DNA of 64,000 nt from Thalassotalea euphylliae (GTDB taxonomy: Bacteria > Pseudomonadota > Gammaproteobacteria > Enterobacterales > Alteromonadaceae): contig NZ_QUOT01000001.1 of NCBI RefSeq assembly GCF_003390375.1, forward strand, positions 3,348,001-3,412,000, given 5' to 3'. Below the pieces are notes generated by a model. The model saw only the letters and a list, made by a program, of their open reading frames with translations. It did no database searches and was not told the origin of the DNA. The number at the start of each line of letters is the position of its first letter. Position 1 is the stretch's first letter. The translations under genes and the position numbers were made by a program. Of the stretch, positions 43,418 to 53,086 are shown in pieces.

Positions 43418-44818
43418 ATGTCATCTATATCGTTAACACAGCTAGCAGATAAGCGCATTGTCGTGTTAGGCCTTGGCCTGACTGGCATGTCGTTTGTTCG
43501 TTTCTTAACGAACAACGGGCTAAGCTGCGCAGTTAACGACAGCCGTGCGCAGCATCCGGCCTTTGCTGAATTTGCCGTTAATTACCCGGAATGTCAGCTC
43601 TACATTGGACAATGGCATCGCGAAGTTATCGCTCAAGCTGATATTCTACTCGTCAGCCCAGGTGTTGATATCACCTTACCTGAAATTGCTGAAAATATTA
43701 GTGCCTCGGCACAGGTATGGGGTGATGTTGAGCTTTACGCTCGCCTAAAAGATACAGCTTGTGTTGCGGTTACTGGCTCCAATGGCAAATCAACTGTGGT
43801 TAATCTGCTGCATCACATTGGCCAAAAGCTAGGTGTTGATACCCAACTTGGTGGTAATGTTGGCGTACCAGTGCTTGATACCATCAATGAATCTCCTGAG
43901 TTGTTAATTCTTGAGCTCTCAAGTTTTCAATTGGAAACCATCAGCAGCTTAAAGCCACTAGTGGCGAGTGTCTTAAACCTTAGTGATGATCATTTAGATC
44001 GCCACAAAACTATGGCGATTTACACTGAGCTTAAACAGCGCATTTATCACGGTGCTGAGTTTGCGGTATTTAACGCGGAAGATAGCGCAACGCTGCCAAC
44101 TACAGATATAAATGCTTGTTCATTTAGCCAATCCATGCCGATTAGTAGCGCACCTGCTCATAGTGATCTAGAAAAGCACTTTGGTGTTATCAGTCATCAA
44201 GGCCAAGCTTATCTAGCCAAAGGTGAACAGCCTTTGATAGCTGCAGCGGAATTACCAATTGCGGGTTTGCACAATGCTGCTAACTGTTTAGCTGCACTTG
44301 CCATCGGCGAGCAGCTGGGTTGGGAAATGGTGAAAATGTTGCAAGCGATTAAGTCTTATCGAGGCTTAGCGCACCGCTGTCAGCCAGTTGCAAGTGAAGA
44401 TGGTATTCGCTGGATTAATGATTCAAAAGCGACAAATGTTGGCGCAACACTCGCAGCACTTGCAGGCTTAGCACCAAGCTTAGCTGCTGACCAAAAGTTG
44501 TATTTAATTGCTGGCGGTGAAGGCAAAGGCGCCGATTTTACGCCGTTAGCACCTGTAATTGCCCAGCATGTTGCTCATGTTTTTGCTCTTGGCAAAGATC
44601 AACAACAAATTTTAGCGTTATCGGAAAATAGCACGGCGGTCGATTCCATCGAACAAGCGATCGCTCACTGCAAAAAGCAAGCAAGAGCGGGAGATGTGGT
44701 GATGCTATCGCCAGCATGTGCCAGCATTGATATGTTTGCTAACTTCGCCGAGCGCGGTAATGCTTTCGCTGCGGCCGTTGCTAACGTAGCCAGCAAGTCA
44801 AGTGAGGAGTTAAGCTAA
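43418..44818 (+). CDS. murD: UDP-MurNAc-L-alanine:D-glutamate ligase
   Basis: 466 residues. The N-terminal Rossmann-like start is IVVLGLGLTGMSFVRFL, the P-loop VTGSNGKSTVVNL, then LELSSFQLET, LNLSDDHLDRH and a C-terminal WINDSKATNVGATLAAL with LIAGGEGKGADF. It adds D-Glu to UDP-MurNAc-L-Ala. It is coupled to ftsW by a shared base (TAATG). Confidence 0.96.
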   Translation: MSSISLTQLADKRIVVLGLGLTGMSFVRFLTNNGLSCAVNDSRAQHPAFAEFAVNYPECQLYIGQWHREVIAQADILLVSPGVDITLPEIAENISASAQVWGDVELYARLKDTACVAVTGSNGKSTVVNLLHHIGQKLGVDTQLGGNVGVPVLDTINESPELLILELSSFQLETISSLKPLVASVLNLSDDHLDRHKTMAIYTELKQRIYHGAEFAVFNAEDSATLPTTDINACSFSQSMPISSAPAHSDLEKHFGVISHQGQAYLAKGEQPLIAAAELPIAGLHNAANCLAALAIGEQLGWEMVKMLQAIKSYRGLAHRCQPVASEDGIRWINDSKATNVGATLAALAGLAPSLAADQKLYLIAGGEGKGADFTPLAPVIAQHVAHVFALGKDQQQILALSENSTAVDSIEQAIAHCKKQARAGDVVMLSPACASIDMFANFAERGNAFAAAVANVASKSSEELS

Positions 44819-46110
44819 TGGCGATTAACTTCTCATTACGAGTGCTTAGCATGCCTTCCATGTCGTCTATGCCCAATTGGATGAAGGTGGAAACGAACGC
44901 GAATGTCACCTTTGATCGCTCCTACATTATTTTGATGGTTACCATGTACACCATTGGCTTAATTATGGCGGCGAGCTCGTCAATGCCAGTGGCGGAACGT
45001 TTGTTTAATGACCCATTCCACTTTGTTTTTCGTCATGGCATCTATATTGGCTTGAGTCTGTTAATTGCTGGTTTTACATTGCAAATACCCATGAGTTGGT
45101 GGCACCAAAACAGTGGTAAATTATTACTCTTGGCAATTGCGCTTTTATTAGTGGTTTTAGCAGTAGGTCGTACGGTAAATGGTTCAACCCGTTGGATTGT
45201 ACTTGGGCCAATTACTATTCAAGCGGCAGAGCCAGCTAAGTTATTCTTTTTCTGTTATTTATCTGCTTATTTAGTGCGTCGCCGTGATGAAGTGATGGAA
45301 AACATCAAAGGCTTTGCTAAGCCATTGATTGTATTCGGTGTTTTGGCAATGTTGTTATTGCTCCAGCCAGATTTAGGTACTGTTATTGTGATGTTTGTCA
45401 CTACCTTTGGCCTACTATTCCTAGCTGGCGCTAAATTATGGCAGTTTATCGCGGTTGCGACGGTTGGGGTCGGTGCGCTATCATTGCTCGCCATTTTTGA
45501 GCCCTATCGCTGGCGCCGTGTCACCAGCTTCCTTGACCCATGGGCAGATCCCTTTGGTAGTGGTTACCAATTAACGCAGTCGTTAATGGCCTATGGTCGT
45601 GGCGAAATGTTTGGTCAAGGCTTGGGCAATAGCATACAAAAATTAGAATACTTGCCAGAAGCACACACTGATTTTGTGATGGCAGTGCTGGCAGAAGAGT
45701 TTGGTTTTATTGGTATTAGTGCCATTTTAGTATTGAGTAGTATTTTAGTGATTAAGGCATTACTGCTAGGTCGCAAAGCGATCAACAAAGAGAAGTATTT
45801 TGAAGGCTTTTTTGCCTATGGTATTGGTATCTGGTTCTGCTTCCAGGCAGCGGTAAACGTTGGCGCCAGTGCAGGTATTGTTCCTACCAAAGGGTTGACT
45901 ATGCCACTGATCAGTTATGGTGGTAGCTCAACCATTATTATGACTATTGCGGTTGTAGTGTTGCTGCGTATCGATCATGAATTAAGGCTGCAATCATTGC
46001 AGGCGACAAGTTCAAACCGCAAATCAGCGAGCAAATCTACTAGCAAGCCAAAAGCGATGAGCAAAGCCTCTAGCAAGAGCACACCAGAACAAGGAGCGCT
46101 TGATGTCTAG
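44818..46110 (+). CDS. ftsW: Peptidoglycan glycosyltransferase FtsW
   Basis: 430 residues of the SEDS family with about ten membrane helices. Typical segments are GSTRWIVLGPITIQAAEPAK, LLQPDLGTVIVM, the loop after SLLAIFEPYRWRRVTSFLDPW, EAHTDFVMAVLAEEFGF and GLTMPLISYGGSS. It polymerises septal glycan from lipid II together with FtsI. The C-terminus is a Ser/Lys-rich tail; the N-terminus has a Met/Ser-rich lead of about 25 residues, so an internal start is possible. Overlaps murG by eight bases. Confidence 0.95.
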   Translation: MAINFSLRVLSMPSMSSMPNWMKVETNANVTFDRSYIILMVTMYTIGLIMAASSSMPVAERLFNDPFHFVFRHGIYIGLSLLIAGFTLQIPMSWWHQNSGKLLLLAIALLLVVLAVGRTVNGSTRWIVLGPITIQAAEPAKLFFFCYLSAYLVRRRDEVMENIKGFAKPLIVFGVLAMLLLLQPDLGTVIVMFVTTFGLLFLAGAKLWQFIAVATVGVGALSLLAIFEPYRWRRVTSFLDPWADPFGSGYQLTQSLMAYGRGEMFGQGLGNSIQKLEYLPEAHTDFVMAVLAEEFGFIGISAILVLSSILVIKALLLGRKAINKEKYFEGFFAYGIGIWFCFQAAVNVGASAGIVPTKGLTMPLISYGGSSTIIMTIAVVVLLRIDHELRLQSLQATSSNRKSASKSTSKPKAMSKASSKSTPEQGALDV

Positions 46111-47209
46111 CACTTCTGTCGCGAATAAAAACCCTAAATTATTGGTGATGGCGGGTGGTACCGGCGGTCATATCTTCCCTGGTATTGCAGTGGCGAAAGC
46201 GCTTGAAGCGGAAGGCTGGGATATTCACTGGCTTGGCACGGCAAAGCGTATGGAAGCGGATATTGTGCCTCAGCACGGCTATCCCATTTCCTTTATCAAT
46301 ATTGCCGGCCTGAGAAATAAGGGCTGGAAAGAGCTGATTAAGCTGCCGTTCAAATTGCTGCAATCACTTTGGCAATCGATTCGTGTTATTCGCGGTATCA
46401 ACCCTGATGTTGTGCTCGGCATGGGCGGTTACGCAAGTGCTCCAGGCGGCGTTGCCGCTTGGTTATTAGGTAAGCCTTTAGTGCTTCACGAGCAAAATGC
46501 CGTTGCCGGTATGAGCAATCGTTACTTATCAAAGCTCGCTAAGCGTGTGTTATGCGCTTTTCCAAAGGCATTTGCGCCGAAAGTTAAAGCCGATGTCGTC
46601 GGCAACCCACTGCGCAAAGAAATGGTTGAGCTTGAACAAGTGGTTTCAGTGCAGCCAACCACCAGTAAGAAAGTGCTTGTTGTCGGCGGTAGCCTTGGAG
46701 CAAAAGTGTTTAACGACACGGTTCCTGCGGCCATGAAACAAATTCAACAGCAGCATATTCATGTTTGGCATCAAACTGGTAAAGGCAATGCCGAGCAAGT
46801 GCAAAAAGCCTATCAGCAAAATGAGCTGACGGGTGAGCGCGCCAAAGTCACTGAGTTTATCGACAATATGGCCGAGGCTTATAACTGGGCTGATATTGTG
46901 GTCTGCCGTGCTGGCGCGTTAACCGTTTCTGAGCTGGCCATGGCAGGTAAGCCTGCGATTTTTGTGCCGCTCCCTCATGCCGTCGATGATCATCAAACCA
47001 AGAATGCTGAATATTTAGTTGGCCGCGGTGCTGCCAAGCTAATTGCACAACGAGATTTTAACGGTACCACGTTAGCGCAAATGCTCAACAGCATGTTTAG
47101 CTCAGACACTGTGGTGCGCAATATGTCAAAAGCTGCGCTTGATGCCGCGCATGCTGATGCAACAGTTAAAGTGGCTAACGCTTGTAAGGGGTTAGTCAAC
47201 TATGGATAA
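46103..47209 (+). CDS. murG: Lipid II synthase MurG (GlcNAc transferase)
   Basis: 368 residues, GT-B fold. The N-terminal motif is MAGGTGGHIFPGIAVAKAL, then MGGYASAPGGVAAWLL, HEQNAVAGMSNR, VVGGSLGAKVFN and the donor-site CRAGALTVSELAMAGKPAIFVPLPHAVDDHQ. It adds GlcNAc to lipid I on the cytoplasmic face. I use ATG 46103, six bases after AAGGAG; the codon before it is TTG. Overlaps murC by eight bases. Confidence 0.96.
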   Translation: MSSTSVANKNPKLLVMAGGTGGHIFPGIAVAKALEAEGWDIHWLGTAKRMEADIVPQHGYPISFINIAGLRNKGWKELIKLPFKLLQSLWQSIRVIRGINPDVVLGMGGYASAPGGVAAWLLGKPLVLHEQNAVAGMSNRYLSKLAKRVLCAFPKAFAPKVKADVVGNPLRKEMVELEQVVSVQPTTSKKVLVVGGSLGAKVFNDTVPAAMKQIQQQHIHVWHQTGKGNAEQVQKAYQQNELTGERAKVTEFIDNMAEAYNWADIVVCRAGALTVSELAMAGKPAIFVPLPHAVDDHQTKNAEYLVGRGAAKLIAQRDFNGTTLAQMLNSMFSSDTVVRNMSKAALDAAHADATVKVANACKGLVNYG

Positions 47210-48701
47210 GAATAAAGTAGTAAGTAGCACTGTGAGTGAAATGAGTAAAGCAAATACGCTGATCAAGGTGCCTGAAATGCGCCGTGTTAAGCAAATCCAC
47301 TTTGTTGGGATAGGCGGCGCAGGTATGGGCGGTATCGCTGAAGTGCTATTAAATGAAGGTTATCAAATCAGCGGCTCTGATATCGCTGAAAACGCTGTGG
47401 TCAAACGTTTGGTAGCCTTAGGGGCACAAGTGCACATTGGCCACCAAGCAGAGAATATCAATGGCGCTAGCGTGATTGTCGTGTCTACCGCCATAGACAA
47501 AACTAACCCTGAGATCACCGCGGCGTTTGAACAGCGTATTCCCGTGGTACGCCGCGCTGAGATGCTAGCCGAGCTAATGCGTTTTCGCCACGGTATCGCT
47601 ATTGCGGGTACTCATGGCAAAACAACTACAACGAGCCTTATCGCCAGCATTTTAGCTGAAGGTGAGCTTGACCCAACATTTGTGATTGGCGGCTTACTTA
47701 ACAGCGCTGGTACTAATGCGAGATTAGGTTCAAGTCGCTACTTAGTGGCAGAAGCAGATGAATCGGATGCTTCCTTCTTGCATTTACAACCAATGGTCGC
47801 GGTGGTCACCAATATTGACGCCGATCATATGGAAACTTATGACGGCGATTTCGAAAAACTTAAAGACACTTACCTAGAGTTTTTGCATAACCTGCCATTT
47901 TACGGCATAGCTGTGCTTTGCATTGATAATCCTGTGGTGCGTGAACTATTGCCAAAAGTAGCGCGTCAAGTGATCACTTATGGCTTTAGCGAAGATGCCG
48001 ATATTCGCGCGACAGATTTTGAACAATCTGCAGGTCAAAGTCGCTTTAATGTGGTTATAAATAACGAAACCAATTTCGATGTTACGCTGAATCTGCCGGG
48101 TGAGCACAATGTGTTAAATGCCTTGGCAGCGATTGCCGTTGCTCATGATGAAGGCGTTAATCAAACCGCAATCACTAAGTCATTAAGTGAATTTGCCGGC
48201 ATAGGCCGTCGATTTGAGCAACTTGCTGATCTCAGCACTGAAGCAGGCGATATGGTGCTAGTAGATGATTACGGTCACCACCCCAAAGAAGTGGAAGCAA
48301 CCATTAAAGCCATGCGCAATGGCTGGCCAGATAAACGTTTAGTGATGGTGTTTCAACCGCATCGCTACTCGCGCACCCGTGATTTATTTGAAGACTTTGT
48401 TGAAGTGTTGTCAGAAGTCGACAGCTTATTCCTGCTTGATGTTTACAGTGCTGGCGAAGCCAGTATTCCAAGCGCAGATAGCAAATCGTTGGCACGTGCC
48501 ATTCGTCAACGTGGCCAATTAGAGCCAGTTTATGTATCGGATGTTGAAAAGCTGCCATCGCTATTAGCCGTGCAACTACAAGAAAATGACATGGTGATCA
48601 CTCAAGGGGCCGGCAACATTGGCGCAGTGGCTCGTTCGTTAGCGGTTAGCCCATTACTCAACCTTCAGCACAATACTTCATCTGATAAGGAGCATGGCTA
48701 A
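47202..48701 (+). CDS. murC: UDP-MurNAc:L-alanine ligase
   Basis: 499 residues. Motifs in order: HFVGIGGAGMGGIAEVL, the P-loop AGTHGKTTTTSL, ADESDASFLHL, NIDADHMETY, PGEHNVLNALAA, DDYGHHPKEV and FQPHRYSRTRDL. It commits UDP-MurNAc to peptide assembly. The start codon lies inside the murG end; an internal ATG at 47241 would remove a 13-residue lead that is not conserved. Stop and ddlB start share a base. Confidence 0.96.
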   Translation: MDKNKVVSSTVSEMSKANTLIKVPEMRRVKQIHFVGIGGAGMGGIAEVLLNEGYQISGSDIAENAVVKRLVALGAQVHIGHQAENINGASVIVVSTAIDKTNPEITAAFEQRIPVVRRAEMLAELMRFRHGIAIAGTHGKTTTTSLIASILAEGELDPTFVIGGLLNSAGTNARLGSSRYLVAEADESDASFLHLQPMVAVVTNIDADHMETYDGDFEKLKDTYLEFLHNLPFYGIAVLCIDNPVVRELLPKVARQVITYGFSEDADIRATDFEQSAGQSRFNVVINNETNFDVTLNLPGEHNVLNALAAIAVAHDEGVNQTAITKSLSEFAGIGRRFEQLADLSTEAGDMVLVDDYGHHPKEVEATIKAMRNGWPDKRLVMVFQPHRYSRTRDLFEDFVEVLSEVDSLFLLDVYSAGEASIPSADSKSLARAIRQRGQLEPVYVSDVEKLPSLLAVQLQENDMVITQGAGNIGAVARSLAVSPLLNLQHNTSSDKEHG

Positions 48702-49627
48702 TGACCACGACCAAGAATATCGCCGTGCTTTATGGCGGTACATCAGCTGAGCGCGAAGTGTCATTGAACTCAGGTAAAGCAATTGCCAATGGCCTAGTGC
48801 AAAGCGGCTATCACGTTGAATTGATTGACACCAAATCTGTACCGCTTTCAGTATTAGCTGATAAAAATATTGATTGTGTGTTTATCGCTTTACATGGTCG
48901 TGGCGGTGAAGATGGTTGCCTGCAAGGTGCTTTAGAGTATATGGGGCTTAATTACACAGGTTCTGGTGTTTTAGGTTCAGCGCTTTGTATGGATAAAGTG
49001 CGCACCAAGCAAGTATTGCTGGCACAAGGGCTACCTACTGCGCCGTTTAAAGTGATTCAACAAGCGCAATTTGATATGGCTGATTGTGAAGCTGTACTTG
49101 CTGAGCTAGGCGGTGTCGCTATGGTTAAGCCGGCTAAAGAGGGCTCAAGCATTGGGATGGCAAAAGTCACTAATGCTAAGGCATTGGAAAATGCTTTGGT
49201 TGAAGCGTTTGGCTTTGATGATCGTGTTTTAGTTGAAGCTTGGATTCATGGCCCAGAGTATACCGTCTCGATTTTAGGTGATACCCCGTTGCCAGCGATT
49301 CATATGGAGACGCCGCGAGAGTTTTATGACTACGAGGCAAAGTACCAAAGTAATTCGACGTTATATCACTGCCCGAGTGGCTTGCCCGAGCAAGATGAGC
49401 AAGCCTTGCAAATATTGGCGAAGCAAGCCTTTGATGCAGTTGACGCCCAAGGCTGGGGACGCGTTGATGTGATGCGCAATGAGCAAGGTGATTGGCAAGT
49501 TTTGGAAGTTAATACAGTACCAGGGATGACAGAAACTTCACTGGTACCCAAAGCAGCGCAAGCAGCAGGAATTGGCTTTAGCGAATTAGTCTCGCGTATT
49601 GCTGAGAGTGCTGGCTTAAATAAATAG
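48701..49627 (+). CDS. ddlB: D-alanine:D-alanine ligase
   Basis: 308 residues, an ATP-grasp enzyme. VLYGGTSAEREVSLNSG at the start, ALHGRGGEDG, then MVKPAKEGSSIGMAKV, LVEAWIHGPEYTVSIL and the Mg-binding end VLEVNTVPGMTETSLVPKAA. It makes D-Ala-D-Ala for MurF. The position between murC and ftsQ is the usual ddlB site. 25 bases separate it from ftsQ. Confidence 0.96.
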   Translation: MTTTKNIAVLYGGTSAEREVSLNSGKAIANGLVQSGYHVELIDTKSVPLSVLADKNIDCVFIALHGRGGEDGCLQGALEYMGLNYTGSGVLGSALCMDKVRTKQVLLAQGLPTAPFKVIQQAQFDMADCEAVLAELGGVAMVKPAKEGSSIGMAKVTNAKALENALVEAFGFDDRVLVEAWIHGPEYTVSILGDTPLPAIHMETPREFYDYEAKYQSNSTLYHCPSGLPEQDEQALQILAKQAFDAVDAQGWGRVDVMRNEQGDWQVLEVNTVPGMTETSLVPKAAQAAGIGFSELVSRIAESAGLNK

Positions 49628-49652
49628 CAGTTACTAAGGATTTAAAAAGTTA

Positions 49653-50435
49653 ATGGCAAGAGCATCAGCTAAAACATTGGCTAATAAAAACGAAACCAAA
49701 GCAAACGTGCATTGGACGTTTTGGTTGGGGTTGACGTTTTTTCTGATGGTCGTGGTTGGCTTGTTGTCGGTGGCTTGGTTTATTGGTCAGAAGTTTAATT
49801 CAGCCGAAACCTCGCCAGTAACGCATGTGGCGATATCGGGCGAAATGCCATACACCCGCGAAAGCGATGTGTTAACAGCATTAGCGCCATTAAATATCGG
49901 CAACTTTTTTAAAGTGAATGTTAACCAGGTACAAGCGCGTGTGGCGCAATTGCCTTGGGTGTATTCAGTGTCAGTGCGCAAGCAGTGGCCAAACGAATTG
50001 AAGATTTATGTGGTTGATCAGGCGCCGATTGCCCGTTGGAATGGCGACTTTTTTATCAACCAATACGGTAAGGCGTTTCAGGCGTCACATGAGCGTGTAA
50101 ATCATCCGCTACCGGCGTTTTTTGGCCCTGAGGGCAGTGAGCAGGTGGCGTTAGAGAATTACCACAGTTTGAATAAGCTGTTGGCCTATAGCAGTTTGGC
50201 GATTAACGAATTGGTACTGTCAGAGCGTTTTTCTTGGCAGTTAACGTTAAGCGATGGCGTACAGATTAATTTAGGCCGTGAAGAGCGTGTGCAACGAGTA
50301 CAACGCTTTATGGATATTTATCCACAGATTAAACAGTATCAAAAACAAGACGAAGTGATTGATTACATTGACCTTCGCTACGATACCGGTGTTGCGGTTG
50401 GCTGGAAGCCAGCCCCTGAAGAGCAAAGAGTGTAA
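49653..50435 (+). CDS. ftsQ: Cell division protein FtsQ
   Basis: 260 residues. A basic cytoplasmic start, one membrane helix at about 28-48 (LGLTFFLMVVVGLLSVAWFI), a POTRA domain beginning VTHVAISGEMPYTRESDV, then the beta domain with LPWVYSVSVRKQWPNELKIYV and RWNGDFFINQYGKAF. It links the early divisome to FtsL/FtsB. The next gene starts four bases after its stop. Confidence 0.94.
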   Translation: MARASAKTLANKNETKANVHWTFWLGLTFFLMVVVGLLSVAWFIGQKFNSAETSPVTHVAISGEMPYTRESDVLTALAPLNIGNFFKVNVNQVQARVAQLPWVYSVSVRKQWPNELKIYVVDQAPIARWNGDFFINQYGKAFQASHERVNHPLPAFFGPEGSEQVALENYHSLNKLLAYSSLAINELVLSERFSWQLTLSDGVQINLGREERVQRVQRFMDIYPQIKQYQKQDEVIDYIDLRYDTGVAVGWKPAPEEQRV

Positions 50436-50439
50436 ATTG

Positions 50440-51675
50440 ATGGCGAAAGTAGCAGAAAGAAAATTAGTTGTTGGCCTAGATATCGGTACGTCGAAAATCT
50501 CGGTTGCCGTTGGCGAAGTAACGCCAGAAAACAAACTCAGCATAGTTGGGGTCGGTAATCAGCCATCACGTGGTATGGATAAGGGCGGCGTGAATGATTT
50601 GAATTTAGTGATTCAATCCATTCAACGTGCCATTAACGAAGCCGAACTCATGGCGGACTGTCGCATTAGTTCAATTTACTTAGGTATCTCTGGCAAGCAC
50701 ATTAGCTGTCAAAACGAAAACGGTATGGTGCCAGTCAGTGACAACGAAGTAGTACAGGAAGATGTCGACAACGTGATTCACACGGCACGCTCTGTCCCTA
50801 TTTCTGCTGAGCGTCGCATGTTACACGTGCTGCCACAAGAGTTTAGTATTGACTGCCAAGATGGTATCAAGAGCCCAATAGGTATGTCTGGTGTTCGTAT
50901 GGAAGCCAAAGTGCATATTGTTACCTGCGCTAATGACATGGCGAAGAACTTAGTTAAATGTGTTGAGCGCTGTGAACTTAAAGCCGATCAACTAATTTTC
51001 TCAGCATTGGCGTCAAGTTACGCGGTGGTGACAGAAGATGAAAAAGAGCTAGGCATCTGTGTCGTTGATATTGGTGCTGGCACTATGGATTTAGCGGTAT
51101 TTACTGGTGGCGCACTGCGTCATACAGCTGTAATCCCTGTCGCGGGTAATCAGGTTACTAGTGATATTTCGAAAATCTTCAGAACGCCACTTAGTCATGC
51201 AGAAGAGATCAAAGTGCAGTATGCCTGTGCATTGCGTCAAATGGTTAGCATGGAAGAAAGCATTGAAGTACCAAGTGTTGGCGGTAGACCTGCACGCAGC
51301 ATGTCGCGTCATACCTTGTCAGAAGTTGTTGAACCGAGATATCACGAATTATTTGAATTAATTCAAGAAGAACTGCGCGAAGCAGGCCTAGCCGATCAAA
51401 TCGCGGCGGGCTTTGTGCTTACGGGGGGGACCTCGAAAATGGAAGGTGTAGTGGAGTTTGCTGAAGAAGTTTTCCAAATGCCAGTACGTATCGCCCAGCC
51501 ATTACCTGTTGAAGGTTTATATGAGTATGTGAGCGATCCAAGCTACTCAACGGTGGTTGGTTTGTTGCATTACGGCATGCAGGAAAGTGGCAACGAAGAG
51601 AAAGCAAAAAAGAATGTAGAAGGTGTGACCGACTTATGGTCACGCGTTCATGCCTGGTTTAAAGGCGAGTTTTAA
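50440..51675 (+). CDS. ftsA: Cell division protein FtsA
   Basis: 411 residues, actin-like ATPase. VVGLDIGTSKISVAVGEV is phosphate loop 1; the 1C subdomain follows; VVDIGAGTMDLAVF and the adenosine motif VLTGGTSKMEGVVEFAEEVF are clear. The C-terminus ends in a short amphipathic helix (RVHAWFKGEF) that tethers FtsZ to the membrane. I start at ATG 50440 where homology begins. A strong hairpin lies between it and ftsZ. Confidence 0.96.
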   Translation: MAKVAERKLVVGLDIGTSKISVAVGEVTPENKLSIVGVGNQPSRGMDKGGVNDLNLVIQSIQRAINEAELMADCRISSIYLGISGKHISCQNENGMVPVSDNEVVQEDVDNVIHTARSVPISAERRMLHVLPQEFSIDCQDGIKSPIGMSGVRMEAKVHIVTCANDMAKNLVKCVERCELKADQLIFSALASSYAVVTEDEKELGICVVDIGAGTMDLAVFTGGALRHTAVIPVAGNQVTSDISKIFRTPLSHAEEIKVQYACALRQMVSMEESIEVPSVGGRPARSMSRHTLSEVVEPRYHELFELIQEELREAGLADQIAAGFVLTGGTSKMEGVVEFAEEVFQMPVRIAQPLPVEGLYEYVSDPSYSTVVGLLHYGMQESGNEEKAKKNVEGVTDLWSRVHAWFKGEF

Positions 51676-51678
51676 TTG

Positions 51679-51706
51679 TCGTTATTCGCATCATTGCGAA
51701 TAACGA
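51679..51706. terminator. 12-base-pair hairpin between ftsA and ftsZ
   Basis: TCGTTATTCGCA and TGCGAATAACGA are perfect arms with the loop TCAT, directly after the ftsA stop. No adjacent T run follows (TTGTTGTTTAAATTTTT comes next), so complete termination is unlikely. It could be an attenuator or an RNA-processing/stability element setting the FtsA:FtsZ ratio; this is inference. Confidence 0.5.
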
Positions 51707-51759
51707 TTGTTGTTTAAATTTTTGGTGGAACAAAAACGTTAAAAAACGGAGAGAGTATT

Positions 51760-52911
51760 ATGTTTGAATTGATGGAAGATCATAACGAAGAAGCTGTAAT
51801 CAAGGTCATTGGTGTTGGCGGTGGCGGCGGTAACGCTGTTGAGCATATGGTAAGCCAAACTATTGAAGGTGTTGAGTTTATTACTGCAAATACTGATTCA
51901 CAGGCATTGCGTAACTCATCAGCTAATGTGACTTTGCAGTTAGGCAGTGATGTTACTAAAGGTTTAGGTGCTGGTGCGAACCCAGAAATTGGTCGCCGCG
52001 CAGCAGAAGAAGATCGTGAAACTATTAAGCAAACGCTTGAAGGTGCAGACATGGTCTTTATCGCTGCTGGTATGGGCGGCGGTACTGGTACTGGCGCAGC
52101 GCCAGTTGTCGCAGAAGTTGCTAAAGAAATGGGTGTATTAACGGTTGCTGTTGTGACTAAGCCTTTCCCATTCGAAGGTAAGAAGCGTATGAACTACGCC
52201 GACCAAGGTATTGAGTTCTTGGCAAACCATGTTGACTCGTTAATTACTATCCCTAATGAAAAGCTATTAAAAGTGCTTGGCCCAGGTACGTCACTACTTG
52301 ACGCATTTAAAGCGGCAAACAATGTTTTACTTGGCGCAGTTCAAGGTATTGCTGAGCTGATTACTCGCCCTGGTCTAATCAACGTGGACTTTGCCGACGT
52401 TCGTACCGTAATGTCTGAAATGGGAACGGCAATGATGGGGTCTGGTATTGCATCTGGTGAAGATCGTGCACAAGAAGCAGCAGAAGCGGCGATTGCCAGC
52501 CCGCTACTAGAAGACGTCGATTTAGCGGGTGCACGCGGTATTTTGGTAAATATTACCGCTGGCATGGATATCAGCATTGACGAGTTTGAAACTGTTGGTA
52601 ACCAAGTAAAAGCTTTCGCATCTGAAAATGCGACGGTTGTTGTTGGTGCGGTAATCGACCCTGAAATGACAGATGAACTGCGTGTAACTGTAGTAGCAAC
52701 GGGTATCGGCGCAGAGCGCAAGCCAGATATCACGTTAGTTAATCCAGCACCTGCGGTTGAGCAGCAAGTTGTTGGTGGTGACTATGTTGCAGCACCACAA
52801 GCTGAGCCAATGACAGCAGCAGTACCAGAGTCAGCACCCGTGACTACGTCAGCGAAAGAATTGGATAGCTATTTAGATATTCCAGCTTTCTTACGCAAGC
52901 AAGCTGACTAA
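51760..52911 (+). CDS. ftsZ: Cell division GTPase FtsZ
   Basis: 383 residues, tubulin-like. KVIGVGGGGGNAVEHM at the start, the tubulin signature GMGGGTGTGAAPVVAE, synergy loop NVDFADVRTVM, then a variable linker (about 320-365) and the conserved C-terminal peptide LDSYLDIPAFLRKQAD that binds FtsA and ZipA. It forms the Z ring. GGAGAG precedes the ATG. Confidence 0.97.
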   Translation: MFELMEDHNEEAVIKVIGVGGGGGNAVEHMVSQTIEGVEFITANTDSQALRNSSANVTLQLGSDVTKGLGAGANPEIGRRAAEEDRETIKQTLEGADMVFIAAGMGGGTGTGAAPVVAEVAKEMGVLTVAVVTKPFPFEGKKRMNYADQGIEFLANHVDSLITIPNEKLLKVLGPGTSLLDAFKAANNVLLGAVQGIAELITRPGLINVDFADVRTVMSEMGTAMMGSGIASGEDRAQEAAEAAIASPLLEDVDLAGARGILVNITAGMDISIDEFETVGNQVKAFASENATVVVGAVIDPEMTDELRVTVVATGIGAERKPDITLVNPAPAVEQQVVGGDYVAAPQAEPMTAAVPESAPVTTSAKELDSYLDIPAFLRKQAD

Positions 52912-52992
52912 TTATTAATAGCGATGCTAGCCAGCTAAACAATTTAGGCTAGCAGCTAAATGTTACAAATCGTACAGGCTTTGGCCGTATTT

Positions 52993-53021
52993 TTGATTTG
53001 ATAAACAAATTTTGATACATT
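52993..53021 (+). promoter_or_regulatory. Candidate lpxC promoter
   Basis: TTGATT (52993-52998), a 17-base spacer and TACATT (53016-53021) lie in the 175-base gap between ftsZ and lpxC, where a separate lpxC promoter is known in E. coli. Each hexamer matches at four of six positions. Confidence 0.35.
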
Positions 53022-53086
53022 ACGCAACCGCTTAGTAAGGTGGTCGGATGTTATCCGAATTTTATTGACTTAAGAACAGGCGATCT

